Shown here in pieces: positions 32,540 to 41,858 of a stretch of 41,863 nucleotides of DNA (positions within the stretch are counted from its first letter, which is position 1; every line of letters begins with the position of its first letter). The DNA lies in contig DXGR01000140.1 in the NCBI GenBank assembly GCA_019113825.1, forward strand, positions 1 to 41,863. Reading direction: 5' to 3'. Under the pieces are notes generated by a model that made no database searches, was not told the DNA's origin, and saw only the letters and a list, made by a program, of their open reading frames with translations. This DNA comes from Candidatus Stackebrandtia excrementipullorum. GTDB lineage: Bacteria > Actinomycetota > Actinomycetes > Mycobacteriales > Micromonosporaceae. The translations under genes were made by a program, and so were the position numbers.

Positions 32540-33619
32540 ATGGCCGCCGTTCTCATCGGTGCCTTCAGTGCGTTCGCACTTGCACTGACGGTCACCCCTT
32601 TTGCCATCCGCCTCCTGAGGCGGGCGCACCAGCCCATCCGCAACGAGCTGGGGCTGGCCAGCAACGAAGGGAAACAACGCACCCCGACCATGGGAGGCAT
32701 CGTCTTCATCGGTGCCACGGTCGTCGCCTACGCTGTGGGACACCTGGTCATGATGGCGTCAACGGGCTCCTTCCGCCCCACAATGACCGGCCTGGTCCTG
32801 CTGGGCCTCTTCGTCGGCGGCGGTTTCATCGGCCTGCTCGACGACGTACTGAAGGTCGTCAAGAGACACCCCGGTGGCTTGGCCGGACGATACAAGATCG
32901 TCGGGCAGATCAGCGTGGGCGCGGGTTTGGGTGCCCTGGCGTTGTACGTGCCCAACGCTCACGGATACACCGTGGGAAGCCAATACCTGTCGCTGGCCCG
33001 CGAGTTGCCGTGGGCCGACATCGGAAAAATCGCCACCGTGGCCCTGTTCGTGCTCATGGTCGTGGCGACCTCCAATGCGGTCAACCTGACCGACGGGCTC
33101 GACGGCTTGGCCGGAGGTTCGGCCGCCGCGGTCAGTTCCGTCTTCATGTTGATCGCGTTCTGGCAATACCGGCACTGGTGCGGCAACTCCGGTGAACTTG
33201 CCTGCTACCCGGTGCGCGACCCGTTGGACGTCGCGCTGATCGCGGCCGCCGTCACCGGTGCGCTCATCGGCTTCCTATGGTGGAACACGTCTCCGGCCCA
33301 GATCATCATGGGAGACGTCGGATCCTTGGGGCTCGGGAGTCTCTTGGCCGGCTTCGCCTTGGCCACCCACACGATCCTGCTGCTCCCGATCATGTGCGGT
33401 TTGTTCGTGTTGGTCACGATGTCGCGTGTCATCCAGTATGTGTCGTATAAGACGACGGGTGTACGCGTGTTCCGAATGTCTCCATTGCACCATCACTTTG
33501 AAATGGCCGGCTGGAGTGAGGTCACGATCGTCGTCAGGTTCTGGATGCTGTCAGCCGTCGCCGCCGCATTGGGAATTGGATTGTTCTTTGCCGACTACCT
33601 ACAGTACGCCGGATGGTGA
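32540..33619 (+). CDS. mraY: phospho-N-acetylmuramoyl-pentapeptide-transferase MraY, outside a division cluster
   Basis: 359 residues from ATG 32540, with AGAGGAG 11 nt upstream. Polytopic membrane enzyme that links UDP-MurNAc-pentapeptide to undecaprenyl phosphate to form lipid I. The MraY signature is complete: GKQRTPTMGG, then LLDDVLKVV with D101 and D102, NAVNLTDGLDGLAGG, MGDVGSLGLG with D259, and MSPLHHHFEMAGWSE with H317-H319. The His triad and the TPTMGG motif separate it from WecA/TagO-type transferases. About ten hydrophobic segments are visible. Normally mraY lies between murF and murD; here its neighbours are mutT1 and hupB. Whether it is the only mraY or a second copy cannot be told from this window. 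A strong terminator follows. Confidence 0.93.
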   Translation: MAAVLIGAFSAFALALTVTPFAIRLLRRAHQPIRNELGLASNEGKQRTPTMGGIVFIGATVVAYAVGHLVMMASTGSFRPTMTGLVLLGLFVGGGFIGLLDDVLKVVKRHPGGLAGRYKIVGQISVGAGLGALALYVPNAHGYTVGSQYLSLARELPWADIGKIATVALFVLMVVATSNAVNLTDGLDGLAGGSAAAVSSVFMLIAFWQYRHWCGNSGELACYPVRDPLDVALIAAAVTGALIGFLWWNTSPAQIIMGDVGSLGLGSLLAGFALATHTILLLPIMCGLFVLVTMSRVIQYVSYKTTGVRVFRMSPLHHHFEMAGWSEVTIVVRFWMLSAVAAALGIGLFFADYLQYAGW

Positions 33620-33986
33620 TTAACGTTTAAGGGTTTATGGCCGGATGGAATCCGCGTGAACAAAACGTTGGAAATCGACTCGTTCATATATCCGAATACC
33701 CGATAAGCTTCCGGCCGCCCGACCCGATAGCTACGGACAAAACATGAAACCATTAAGGGGAACGGTCTCACATTTGAGGCCGTTCCCCTTAATTCGTTTT
33801 TGCTCTTGTAAGTGGCCCATGCCAAGAAGTGTCCCGCAATCGGTCAAGTCCCGCCCATCACATACGAGCGTTATGCCCACCAATATGGCTGGAGAGGATA
33901 CGGTGCGTCACTCTGAACGCCGGGATCGAATCGACCCCCAAGACCGCAACCTCCGTTCTGCACTGTCGTCGCAAGACCCCGCGGCT
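33620..33986. other. intergenic region between convergent mraY and hupB
   Basis: 367 nt without a supported gene. The left half is AT-richer than its surroundings and ends in a long terminator hairpin (33752-33793). The right half (33802-33986) has no clear frame; a stretch near 33893-33945 has scattered tRNA-like strings but no cloverleaf. Confidence 0.55.
33752..33801. terminator. long intrinsic terminator after mraY
   Basis: ATTAAGGGGAACGGTCTCA (33752-33770) pairs with TGAGGCCGTTCCCCTTAAT (33775-33793): 19 bp with one G-T pair and the 4-nt loop CATT. TTTTT follows at 33797-33801 on the plus strand. The complement also has a T-rich flank on the minus side, so it probably works in both directions between convergent mraY and hupB. 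Confidence 0.92.
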
Positions 33987-34472
33987 TTACCGCTTGCGAG
34001 CGGTCTTCTTTGCCGTCTTCTTCGCTGTTTTCTTCGCCGGAACCCGCTTGGTCACGGACTTCGCCGGCGACGACTTCGCAGCCGTACGCACCGTCTTCTT
34101 GGCTGCCGCCTTACGTGTCGTCGCCTTCTTCGCCGGTGCGGTCTTCTTGACGGTCGTCTTCTTCGCCGCCTTCTTGACACTGCGCTTCGGCATCTTCTTC
34201 TCGCCCGTGACAAGTTCCTTAAAGCCCTGGCCTGGGCGGAAAGCGGGCACCACCGTCTTTTTCACCCGCACGGCTTCGCCCGTACGCGGGTTACGTGCCA
34301 TCCGAGCAGCGCGCTGACGCTTCTCGAAGACACCGAATCCAGCAAAGGAGACCTTCTCTCCTTTGGAGACCGCGCGCTGAATTTCCTCCAGCATCGCGTC
34401 GAGCGCCTTGAGAGCCGTCTTCCTATCTCCCAGGTGGTCGACGAGCACATCGATGAACTCGGCCTTATTCAC
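33987..34472 (-). CDS. hupB: DNA-binding protein HU with lysine-rich C-terminal tail (HupB)
   Basis: 161 residues from a GTG start with GGGAGGG eight nt upstream. Residues 1-91 are a canonical HU: MNKAEFIDVLVDHLG, GEKVSFAGFGVFEKRQRAARMARNPRTGE and VPAFRPGQGFKELV. Residues about 92-161 form a histone-like tail rich in Lys, Ala and Thr (AAKKTTVKKTAPAKKATTRK and similar). This two-part form is typical of mycobacterial HupB and streptomycete HupS, where the tail adds DNA compaction. Its place between mutT1 and leuD matches Mycobacterium apart from the inserted mraY. Confidence 0.96.
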   Translation of the reverse strand: MNKAEFIDVLVDHLGDRKTALKALDAMLEEIQRAVSKGEKVSFAGFGVFEKRQRAARMARNPRTGEAVRVKKTVVPAFRPGQGFKELVTGEKKMPKRSVKKAAKKTTVKKTAPAKKATTRKAAAKKTVRTAAKSSPAKSVTKRVPAKKTAKKTAKKTARKR

Positions 34473-34642
34473 GAGATTTTCCCTCCCGACAACACATGTA
34501 ATGGTTCTGATGAACCGTAATCCGCACGTTATGCCGATTCGAACGCGCGCGCAACCATATCAGAGAGAAAAAGTCGTTGTGTCGCAAAGTTTTTCTAGCT
34601 TCACGCCTGAGGATCGCAGTCAGGGCAACAATATTGCGTTAC

Positions 34643-35239
34643 TTAGTGCCCTTGAAGAGTGCGAGGAAGCCACTGCGGACGCACGGTTTCGAATGCCGTG
34701 ATTTGTGACTCATCGCGAAGCGTCAAGTCAATATCGTCCAGTCCCTCCAGCAACCGCCACCGGCTGTGGTCGTCCAGTTCGAATTCGCAGACCCGTTCTG
34801 CCGCACGTACTTGACGTGCGACGACATCGACGGTCACCGGTGTCGACGGGTCACTCTCCAAAACGCCCCACAACCACTCCACTTCCGACGTGGGCAATTC
34901 CACAGGCAACAGTCCTCCCTTGAGCGCGTTACCACGGAAGATGTCCCCGAACCGGGGTGCGATAACCGCACGGAATCCGTAGTCCTGAAGCGCCCACACC
35001 GCGTGCTCGCGGGACGAGCCGGTCCCGAATTCCGTCCCGGCGACCAGAATGGTGGAATTCGCATGTGCATTCCGATTGAGAACGAATTCGGGGTCGTCGC
35101 GCCACGCGGCGAACAGACCGTCGGCGAACCCGGTGCGCGTGACTCGTTTCAAGTACACCGCGGGGATGATCTGATCGGTATCCACGTTGGAACGGCGTAG
35201 CGGCGCGGCCTTGCCGGTGTGGACGGTGAACTTCTCCAT
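34643..35239 (-). CDS. leuD: 3-isopropylmalate dehydratase small subunit
   Basis: 198 residues; with LeuC it isomerises 2- and 3-isopropylmalate in leucine synthesis. Family landmarks: N-terminus [27 protein letters not shown], the substrate loop [39 protein letters not shown], and [14 protein letters not shown] lies nine nt upstream of the ATG. It follows leuC by 95 nt on the same strand. Confidence 0.97.
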   Translation of the reverse strand: MEKFTVHTGKAAPLRRSNVDTDQIIPAVYLKRVTRTGFADGLFAAWRDDPEFVLNRNAHANSTILVAGTEFGTGSSREHAVWALQDYGFRAVIAPRFGDIFRGNALKGGLLPVELPTSEVEWLWGVLESDPSTPVTVDVVARQVRAAERVCEFELDDHSRWRLLEGLDDIDLTLRDESQITAFETVRPQWLPRTLQGH

Positions 35240-35334
35240 GGCTGATGATCCTCTTCGTCATGGCGTCGGTACACGCCTGTATCAACTGTCTGCTTGGCGG
35301 TTTGTCCGGCCGTTCGGAGTGAGCCGCCGACCGA

Positions 35335-36741
35335 CTAAAGGTCGGCGGGCGCGGTCAACCGTCCGCTCACCGCGGTGGCCGCCGCGACCGCGGGTGACAC
35401 CAGATGTGTACGGCCACCACGTCCCTGTCGCCCCTCGAAGTTGCGGTTCGACGTCGAAGCCGCTCGGGCGCCGGGCTCGAGCTGGTCGGGGTTCATCCCC
35501 AGGCACATGGAACAACCGGCGAAGCGCCATTCGGCGCCGGCACCGGTGAACACCGCGTCAAGACCTTCGGATTCGGCTTGTGCACGTACACGAGCAGAGC
35601 CCGGCACGACCAGCATTCGTACGGTGTCGGCGACTTTACGATCACGCAACACGTCGGCGGCGACCCGAAGGTCCTCTATACGACCATTGGTGCACGACCC
35701 CAGGAAAACCACGTCCACGGTGACGTCGCGGAGCCGTGTTCCCGGCTCGAGGTCCATGTACTCCAGTGCCCGTTCGGCCGCAGCGCGATCCACCTGATCG
35801 GTGAATTCGTCGGGAGAGGGAACCGTCGACGACAGTGGCCGCCCCTGCGCCGGATTGGTCCCCCACGTGACGAACGGGGTCAGTTCGGCGGCGTCGATGC
35901 GGATCTCGGCGTCGAATTCGGCACCGTCGTCCGTGGTGAGGTTTTTCCAGGCGGCGACCGCCTCATCCCACTGTGAACCGGTCGGCGCGTGCGGTTTTCC
36001 ACGGAGGTACTCGAACGTGGTTTCGTCGGGGGCGATCATGCCCGCCTTGGCTCCCCATTCGATCGACATGTTGCACACCGTCATCCGCGCCTCCATCGAC
36101 ATCGCGCGAATGGCCTCACCGCGGTACTCCACGACATAACCACGGCCTCCACCGGTCCCGGTTTGCGCGATGACGGCGAGAATGAGGTCTTTGGCCGAAA
36201 CCCCTTCGGGGAGACGACCGTCCACGGTGACGGCCATGGTCTTCGGTCGTTGCTGTGGGAGGGTCTGCGTCGCCAAAACGTGTTCGACTTCGCTGGTGCC
36301 GATACCGAACGCCAATGCTCCGAAGGCACCGTGTGTGCTCGTGTGGGAGTCCCCGCACACCACGGTCATGCCCGGCTGCGTCAATCCCAGTTGAGGACCG
36401 ACAACATGCACCACGCCCTGTTCCGCGTCCCCCAACGGGTGAAGCCGTACCCCGAACTCGTCGCAGTTGCGGCGCAGCGCCTCGATCTGGGTGCGCGACA
36501 CCGGATCACTGATGGTGAGGAGATTGTCGGTGGGAGTGTTGTGGTCTTCGGTGGCGATGGTCAGGTCCGGGCGTCGGACTTTGCGGCCGGCTTCGCGAAG
36601 TCCGTCGAACGCCTGCGGACTGGTGACCTCGTGAATGAGGTGAAGGTCGATGTACAGCAGATCCGGCTCGCCTTCGCGAGACCTTACGGTGTGTGTCCGC
36701 CATACCTTCTCCGCCATGGTCGCCGGTGTGCTCGTTGACAT
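35335..36741 (-). CDS. leuC: 3-isopropylmalate dehydratase large subunit
   Basis: 468 residues from ATG 36741, with GAAGGG upstream; the usual length of the subunit. It binds the [4Fe-4S] cluster through Cys residues in [13 protein letters not shown] and in [11 protein letters not shown]. Substrate-site segments [33 protein letters not shown] and [17 protein letters not shown] are present. The divergent IclR-type gene at 36795 is the likely regulator. Confidence 0.97.
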   Translation of the reverse strand: MSTSTPATMAEKVWRTHTVRSREGEPDLLYIDLHLIHEVTSPQAFDGLREAGRKVRRPDLTIATEDHNTPTDNLLTISDPVSRTQIEALRRNCDEFGVRLHPLGDAEQGVVHVVGPQLGLTQPGMTVVCGDSHTSTHGAFGALAFGIGTSEVEHVLATQTLPQQRPKTMAVTVDGRLPEGVSAKDLILAVIAQTGTGGGRGYVVEYRGEAIRAMSMEARMTVCNMSIEWGAKAGMIAPDETTFEYLRGKPHAPTGSQWDEAVAAWKNLTTDDGAEFDAEIRIDAAELTPFVTWGTNPAQGRPLSSTVPSPDEFTDQVDRAAAERALEYMDLEPGTRLRDVTVDVVFLGSCTNGRIEDLRVAADVLRDRKVADTVRMLVVPGSARVRAQAESEGLDAVFTGAGAEWRFAGCSMCLGMNPDQLEPGARAASTSNRNFEGRQGRGGRTHLVSPAVAAATAVSGRLTAPADL

Positions 36742-36762
36742 CACAGGGCACCCTTCCCTAGA

Positions 36763-36794
36763 CTTCCCGCATTCTGGGAGATACATTTCATCTC
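36763..36794. promoter_or_regulatory. paired inverted repeats in the leuC-ndgR divergent promoter
   Basis: TCCC-N7-GGGA (36765-36779) and GAGAT-N7-ATCTC (36778-36794) are two inverted repeats with the same 7-nt spacer, overlapping by two bases. The second ends right at the ndgR start codon. The whole intergenic gap is only 53 nt, so bound NdgR/LtbR could block both leuC transcription and its own. Repeats are seen; binding is inferred from the known regulators of leuCD. Confidence 0.55.
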
Positions 36795-37493
36795 ATGGGA
36801 AACAGTATCAGCGGTGTAGGCGTTCTCGACAAGGCCATGTTGATTCTCACGGCCTGCATGGAAGGCGCCAGCCTGGCAGAGCTCGTTGAACGCTCCGGAC
36901 TACCCCGCGCCACCGCGCACCGATTGGCTCAGGCCCTTGAAACACACCGACTGCTCGTTCGCGACCACGAGAACCGATGGCGCCCCGGACCACGACTGAC
37001 CGAGCTCGCCGACGCGGCACCCGACGTGCTATTGACCGCGGCCGAACCGGTACTACGACTCCTCCGGGATCAATCCGGTGAAAGCGCCCAGCTGTACCGT
37101 CGCCGTGCGGACGAACGAATCTGCGTCGCGGCGGCCGAACGCGGCAGCGGTTTGCGCGACACCGTACCCATCGGTTCGGTTCTGCCGATGTCGGCCGGTT
37201 CCGGTGCGCAGGTACTGCTGGCGTGGGAGCCGCCGGAGGCGGTACTGCCACTACTACCCAAGTGCCGCTTCACTGCACAGGCCTTGACCGAGGTCCGACG
37301 CCGCGGATACGCCCAAAGCGTCGCGGAGCGGGAAGCCGGCGTGGCGTCGGTGTCCGCCCCGGTTCGCGACCGAACCGGTCGAGTCGTCGCCGCAATCTCC
37401 GTGTCCGGGCCCATCGAACGACTGGGACGGCGGCCGGGGGATCGTCTCGCCATGGCCGTCATTCGGGCGGGGCAACGGCTCTCGGGCCGCTAA
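36795..37493 (+). CDS. ndgR: IclR-family regulator of leucine genes (NdgR/LtbR type)
   Basis: 232 residues. The N-terminus MGNSISGVGVLDKAMLILTAC matches NdgR/LtbR proteins. The winged helix-turn-helix is SLAELVERSGLPRATAHRLAQALETHRLL (about 27-55), followed by the IclR effector domain with DTVPIGSVLPMSAGSGAQVLLAW and VAAISVSGPIERL. Orthologues in Streptomyces (NdgR) and Corynebacterium (LtbR) bind upstream of leuCD. No ribosome site precedes the ATG and an inverted repeat abuts it, so the mRNA may be leaderless and the gene autoregulated (inference). Confidence 0.92.
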   Translation: MGNSISGVGVLDKAMLILTACMEGASLAELVERSGLPRATAHRLAQALETHRLLVRDHENRWRPGPRLTELADAAPDVLLTAAEPVLRLLRDQSGESAQLYRRRADERICVAAAERGSGLRDTVPIGSVLPMSAGSGAQVLLAWEPPEAVLPLLPKCRFTAQALTEVRRRGYAQSVAEREAGVASVSAPVRDRTGRVVAAISVSGPIERLGRRPGDRLAMAVIRAGQRLSGR

Positions 37494-37524
37494 GGACCTG
37501 GGCCAACGGCGGGCCGCATACCCC

Positions 37525-37556
37525 TTGTGTCGGCACGTGTCGACGTCCGGTAGAGT
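37525..37556 (+). promoter_or_regulatory. possible promoter of tRNA-Gln
   Basis: TAGAGT (37551-37556) is a plausible -10 about 20 nt upstream of the tRNA 5' end. A TTGTGT at 37525-37530 could be the -35 but is 20 nt away, longer than usual. Confidence 0.35.
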
Positions 37557-37575
37557 TTTGTCTCGGCACCACCCA

Positions 37576-37647
37576 TGGGGTATGGGGTAATTGGCAGCCC
37601 GACTGGTTCTGGCCCAGTTAGTCTAGGTTCGAGTCCTGGTACCCCAG
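37576..37647 (+). tRNA. tRNA-Gln (anticodon CUG)
   Basis: 72 nt fold into a full cloverleaf: acceptor stem TGGGGTA/TACCCCA, D arm GGG...CCC, anticodon stem ACTGG/CCAGT around loop TTCTGGC with anticodon CTG, and T arm CTAGG-TTCGAGT-CCTGG. The discriminator is G. CA follows, so the CCA end is not fully encoded. It reads the CAG codon. tRNA-Gln/Glu genes next to ndgR are usual in actinomycetes; no tRNA-Glu is seen beside it here. Confidence 0.95.
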
Positions 37648-37658
37648 CAGCGTCAAAG

Positions 37659-37689
37659 ATCCCGATCGCTTCTAGCGATCGGGATTTTT
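37659..37689 (+). terminator. intrinsic terminator of tRNA-Gln
   Basis: ATCCCGATCGC (37659-37669) pairs with GCGATCGGGAT (37675-37685) around a 5-nt loop, and the T-run TTTTT is at 37685-37689. It begins 12 nt after the tRNA. Confidence 0.9.
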
Positions 37690-37874
37690 GTCGTTGACGG
37701 CCGCGACCACGCCGCATTCGACTCCAGCGCCCCGCCAAAGGCATGGCTCTCCCTCCCCACGGCATCGCTCTTCCACGCGAATCTCGATGGACAACGTGAC
37801 CGCGACCACAGGCGTCGACAAGGTCGACCTGATACCGTGAAAGGAATATTTCATATCCAACTTGGAGGCTGTTT

Positions 37875-40800
37875 ATGCCCTTGGGTTACCCACGCTTTCC
37901 CACCGTCCACGATCAGACACTCGTATTCACCGCCGAGGACGAGCTGTGGTCGGCCCCCACTGAAGGCGGGCCCGCAACACGTCTGACCAGTGGAAAAGCA
38001 GCCGCGTCGTTCCCGGCTTTTTCCCCCGACGGTTCCCTGATCGCCTACGTCGGACACGAGGACGGTCCGTCCGATGTGTATCTGGTGTCGTCGAAAGGCG
38101 GCGAGGCTCGCCGCCTCACCTACACCGCGGGCGAGGTCACCTGGGTCGGTTGGGAAGCCGACGGCCGACACATCCGATTCGCCGGAAGTTTCCGCAACTA
38201 CCACCCCCGAGACATGCACCTGTGGCGCATTGCGGTTGACGGAGGGGAACCCGAACCGCTGCCGTACGGACGAGGCAGCAGCATCGTCACCGACGAAACC
38301 GGGTTGACCGTCATCTCGCGCGGGCACACCACCCGCAGTGCCGCCTACCAGAAGCGCTACCGCGGCGGGACCGCGGGGCACCTGTGGATCGACTCGAACG
38401 GCAGCGGAAACTTCACCCGAATGACCGGACCGGCCGGCTTCGTGGAAAGCCCACAAATCCTTAATGGCCGCGTGTATTTCCTGTCGGACCACGAGGGCGT
38501 CGGCAACGTGTACTCGTACCTTCCCAACGGAAGCGACCTGCGCAGACACTCCGATCACTCCGACTACTACGCACGCGGCCTGTCAGGCGACGATCGCCTC
38601 CTGACCTACTTCGCCGGCGGGCGACTGTACGTTCTGGACCCACAGGAGGATTCCCCTCGCACCGTCGACGTGGAGATCGCGGCCAGCCACCGGCACCGCA
38701 ATCGCAAATACGTGGACGCGGAACGGTTCCTGCACGGCGCCACCCTGACTCCGGACGGTTCCCGCCTGACCGTGCAGACGCGCGGCAAGTTGTACACCAT
38801 GGACAACTGGGACGGACCCGTGTGGCAACACGGCGTCGCCGACGGGACCGCTTATCGACTGCCCACCTGGCTTGCCGGCGGCACGCGGCTCATCGCCGCC
38901 GCCTCCGATCGACACCGTGACGAAGTGCTGGTCGAACTGGACACGGTCGGTACAACACCTCCGGTTCAAGTGACCGACGGAAGCCTCGGCCGCGCCTTGG
39001 AGATCACGTCCTCTCCCATTGCGGAGAAAATCGCCCTGAGTACCCATACCGGCAAGGTGGTGATCGTCGATCTGTCCGGCCCGGAGGTCGAGACCACCGT
39101 GGTCGCACAATCCGACTACGGCACACCCGCCCACCTCACGTTCTCTCCAGACGGAAAATGGTTGGCGTTCGCCCGCCCGCGCCCGTCGCCGGACGGCTCC
39201 ATGTCCACCAGCGAGACCAGTGTGTCGTTGGTGGACCTGTCAACGGGACGGGAACATCCGGTAGCCGTCCCGGTTCGTTCCGACTCAAAGCCTTCGTTCG
39301 ATCCCGACGGGCGCTACCTCTACTTCGTCGGCGATCGCGAGTTCAACGCCGTTTACCAGGATCTGGACTTCGAGCTGGCCTTCACGTGGGGTTCTCGGCC
39401 GTACGCGGTGGTACTCGACGGCCGGGCCGCACCGCCGTTCCTCGGCGGGGAATCGGAATCCGATACGGACGGCGACAACGACACCTCGGACGATCTCACC
39501 GTCGACACCGACGGATTGAGCAATCGGATCGTGCCCTTCCCGGTCGAAGTCAACCGGTTCAAAAAGGTGTTGGGGATCAAGGGCAAGGTTCTCACGCTGA
39601 CCAACCCGCCGCGCCCTGTCGATTCCAGCGCCATATTCGACCCCGGCGGTGTCGCCGGCGTGCTGGAAAGCGTCGACCTGACGACCGGCAAAACCGAGAA
39701 GGTCGCGGACGGTGTCTCCGACGTCTGGTTGTCTGCGGACGCGTCCCGGATCCTGTACAAGAGCGGTAAACGCCTGCGGGTGTTGAAAGCCGGCGAGAAG
39801 GCGCCCGACGGCGACGCCGCAGGTCGAGACACCGGATGGATCGACCTGGGCCGGATCAAGGTGTCGATCGCTCCGAAAGCCGAATGGCCGCAGATGTTCG
39901 CCGAAGCGTGGCGCCTCGAGCGTGAACACTTCTGGCTGGCGGATATGGGTGGCATCGACTGGGACGAGGTCTTCAACCGTTACGCCCCACTGGCCGAGCG
40001 GGTGACGACCAGGTCGGAGTTCTCCGACCTCATGTGGGAGCTCCAAGGTGAACTGGCCAACTCGCACGCGTACGAAATGATGGGTGATTACCCGTCCGGT
40101 GACCGGTATCGACAGGGATTCCTCGGTGTGGAGTACTCCGTTGACACCGACTCCGGCGCCTACCGCATCGCCCGAATCCTCGAGGGTGACCGATGGGAAC
40201 CGACTCGCACGTCCCCGCTCCATCGGCCCGGGGTCAACGTTTCCATCGGGGACGAGCTCCTCGCCGTCAACGGCCAAACCGTCGATCGGGACAACCCGCC
40301 CGGTGAGCGGTTGGCAAACCTGGGCGGCCAGGAGGTCTTTGTGACCGTCCGCACCGGGGATGAGGAGCCTCGGACCGTCAAGGTCAAGGCACTCGATTCA
40401 GAGCGGGCGATCCGTTACCGCGACTGGGTCGAGGAGAACCGTCGCATCGTTCACGAGGCGACCGACGGCAAGGTCGGTTATGTTCACATCCCCGACATGG
40501 GTGCCGACGGCTTCGCCGAGTTCCACCGCAGTTTTCTGGCCGAGCACCTGCGTCCGGCCCTGGTGGTCGATCTTCGCTTCAACGGCGGCGGACACGTTTC
40601 ACCGCTGTTGTTGGACCGCCTGTCCCGGCCACGTACCGGGTCGGTGTTCGCCCGCCATCAAAAACCCGGCATATATCCAACCGCTTCGGCGCCGAGTGTT
40701 CTCGTCGGTCTCATCAACGAGAACGCGGGGTCGGACGGAGATTTGGGCAGCCATCACTTCCGGGCGCGTGGTCTGGGGCCGTTGATCGGGACTCGCACTT

Positions 40801-41093
40801 GGGGAGGGACGGTCGGTATCAACGTTCGGCATTTCCTGGCGGACAACACACTGGTTACCCAACCCGAATTCGCCATGCACCTGGCCGACAACGGTTGGGG
40901 CCTGGAGAATCACGGTGTCGATCCCGACATCGAAGTGGACTACACACCGCAGGACCACGCAGCGGGGGTCGACCCTCAACTGCGACGCGGTATCGAGGAG
41001 GCTTTGGCGCGGCTGGAGGACGAGCCGAGTGATCGGTTCTCTCTTCATCCGTTCCCGTCGAAGCGGGCGCCACAGTTCCCGCCCCGCACATAA
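37875..41093 (+). CDS. tricorn protease
   Basis: 1072-residue cytosolic serine protease that trims peptides released by larger proteases such as the proteasome. Start ATG 37875 has GGAGG six nt upstream. N-terminal beta-propellers (about 1-310 and 320-640) show repeated blades such as FPAFSPDGSLIAYVGH and LTFSPDGKWLAFARP. Then comes the helical core with the S730-H731 pair (ELANSHAYE), a PDZ domain (about 740-840) and the C-terminal core with nucleophile S953 and D954 (ENAGSDGD) and E1011 (GLENHGVDPD). These match S745/H746, S965/D966 and E1023 of Thermoplasma tricorn, so it should be active. An acidic insert ESESDTDGDNDTSDD lies near 530. Single gene with its own terminator. Confidence 0.95.
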   Translation: MPLGYPRFPTVHDQTLVFTAEDELWSAPTEGGPATRLTSGKAAASFPAFSPDGSLIAYVGHEDGPSDVYLVSSKGGEARRLTYTAGEVTWVGWEADGRHIRFAGSFRNYHPRDMHLWRIAVDGGEPEPLPYGRGSSIVTDETGLTVISRGHTTRSAAYQKRYRGGTAGHLWIDSNGSGNFTRMTGPAGFVESPQILNGRVYFLSDHEGVGNVYSYLPNGSDLRRHSDHSDYYARGLSGDDRLLTYFAGGRLYVLDPQEDSPRTVDVEIAASHRHRNRKYVDAERFLHGATLTPDGSRLTVQTRGKLYTMDNWDGPVWQHGVADGTAYRLPTWLAGGTRLIAAASDRHRDEVLVELDTVGTTPPVQVTDGSLGRALEITSSPIAEKIALSTHTGKVVIVDLSGPEVETTVVAQSDYGTPAHLTFSPDGKWLAFARPRPSPDGSMSTSETSVSLVDLSTGREHPVAVPVRSDSKPSFDPDGRYLYFVGDREFNAVYQDLDFELAFTWGSRPYAVVLDGRAAPPFLGGESESDTDGDNDTSDDLTVDTDGLSNRIVPFPVEVNRFKKVLGIKGKVLTLTNPPRPVDSSAIFDPGGVAGVLESVDLTTGKTEKVADGVSDVWLSADASRILYKSGKRLRVLKAGEKAPDGDAAGRDTGWIDLGRIKVSIAPKAEWPQMFAEAWRLEREHFWLADMGGIDWDEVFNRYAPLAERVTTRSEFSDLMWELQGELANSHAYEMMGDYPSGDRYRQGFLGVEYSVDTDSGAYRIARILEGDRWEPTRTSPLHRPGVNVSIGDELLAVNGQTVDRDNPPGERLANLGGQEVFVTVRTGDEEPRTVKVKALDSERAIRYRDWVEENRRIVHEATDGKVGYVHIPDMGADGFAEFHRSFLAEHLRPALVVDLRFNGGGHVSPLLLDRLSRPRTGSVFARHQKPGIYPTASAPSVLVGLINENAGSDGDLGSHHFRARGLGPLIGTRTWGGTVGINVRHFLADNTLVTQPEFAMHLADNGWGLENHGVDPDIEVDYTPQDHAAGVDPQLRRGIEEALARLEDEPSDRFSLHPFPSKRAPQFPPRT

Positions 41094-41105
41094 CGGTCGA
41101 CGCTC

Positions 41106-41144
41106 AGCGGGATCCTGCACCGTGGTGCGGGGTCCCGCTTTGTT
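41106..41144 (+). terminator. terminator of the tricorn gene
   Basis: AGCGGGATCCTGCAC (41106-41120) pairs with GTGCGGGGTCCCGCT (41125-41139), 15 bp with two G-T pairs and the loop CGTG, followed by TTGTTT. It lies 12 nt past the stop codon. Confidence 0.85.
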
Positions 41145-41672
41145 TCTCAGACCGGGGCGTCCTCGGTTGCTCGGCGACAGCCGATCCACGTGACCCCTGC
41201 CCTTCCCGACGGCATCGGCGGCGAGACCCGCGGGGAAACGCCATGATTCTCTTCCATATACGACTGTGTCACCGTGCGATGCGATCACTCTGTAATAACA
41301 CCGGCCGGATCCGAAAGACCACCGATACGACGAGTCCCGGGCCGCCCGGCGCATCGGCTGAAGTCGGGCTGTACACGGATCACGCAGGTTACCGATTTTT
41401 AGTCCCGGCCACAGGCGGCTTCTTGTGAACGCCTGCGTGGTCTACCGAGCGAACGCCGGTTATGACCGGCCTCTCTCGGCCCGTGGAATCACGACCGCGC
41501 GCAGCCGGACGAAGGCGACTGTACGTGCAGCTCGGAGACGACTGAATCCTCGACAGAAGGGTGCCGGGTACCACGGCCGTCTCAGGTCTTCATCGCCCCT
41601 TCGCAGTTCCCTTCCATCCCTGCTTCGGCGGGCGCGGCCCGAGAGACCGCTTCGCGGAGCCGCCATCGGTTT
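41145..41672. other. gene-poor region after the tricorn gene
   Basis: About 530 nt with no supported gene. Open frames on both strands give arginine-rich translations without family features. No tRNA, IS end or obvious promoter was recognised. Confidence 0.5.
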
Positions 41673-41717
41673 CGACAACGGTCGAACACGTCGCGGTGAC
41701 GTGTTCGACCGTTGTCG
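41673..41717. repeat. 20-bp perfect inverted repeat (hairpin)
   Basis: CGACAACGGTCGAACACGTC (41673-41692) is the exact reverse complement of 41698-41717, with loop GCGGT. On the minus strand it lies 18 nt past the stop of the 40-residue frame, so it could terminate that transcript. There is no T-run on either side, and the arm is longer than usual for a terminator. Confidence 0.85.
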
Positions 41718-41735
41718 TCTCACTGAACCGTTCGA

Positions 41736-41858
41736 TTATTGACGACGGTTCATCGACTCCTGCAAGGCCCGACGGGCCTCAGCGCGGGCCTGATCCTCGG
41801 TGGCCCTGCGGACCTTGGTACGAGTACGGGCGGCCGACGAGGTGGAAGCTGCAGACAT
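41736..41858 (-). CDS. 40-residue basic helical protein (small reading frame)
   Basis: ATG 41858 to TAA 41736. It starts MSAASTSSAARTRTKVRR and then EDQARAEARRALQESMNRRQ, which would form an amphipathic charged helix. Sequence upstream of position 41863 is outside the window, so the ribosome site cannot be seen. Support: a sensible small-protein composition, a TAA stop and a long hairpin 18 nt downstream. No family recognised; it could be a chance frame. Confidence 0.5.
   Translation of the reverse strand: MSAASTSSAARTRTKVRRATEDQARAEARRALQESMNRRQ

Noticed and set aside
33893-33945. tRNA-like strings in the mraY-hupB gap
   Set aside because: A GATCGAATC T-loop-like string is present but no T stem, anticodon stem or acceptor stem pairs.
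39285-40277. 330-codon minus-strand frame in the tricorn gene
   Set aside because: Antisense shadow of a complete tricorn protease.
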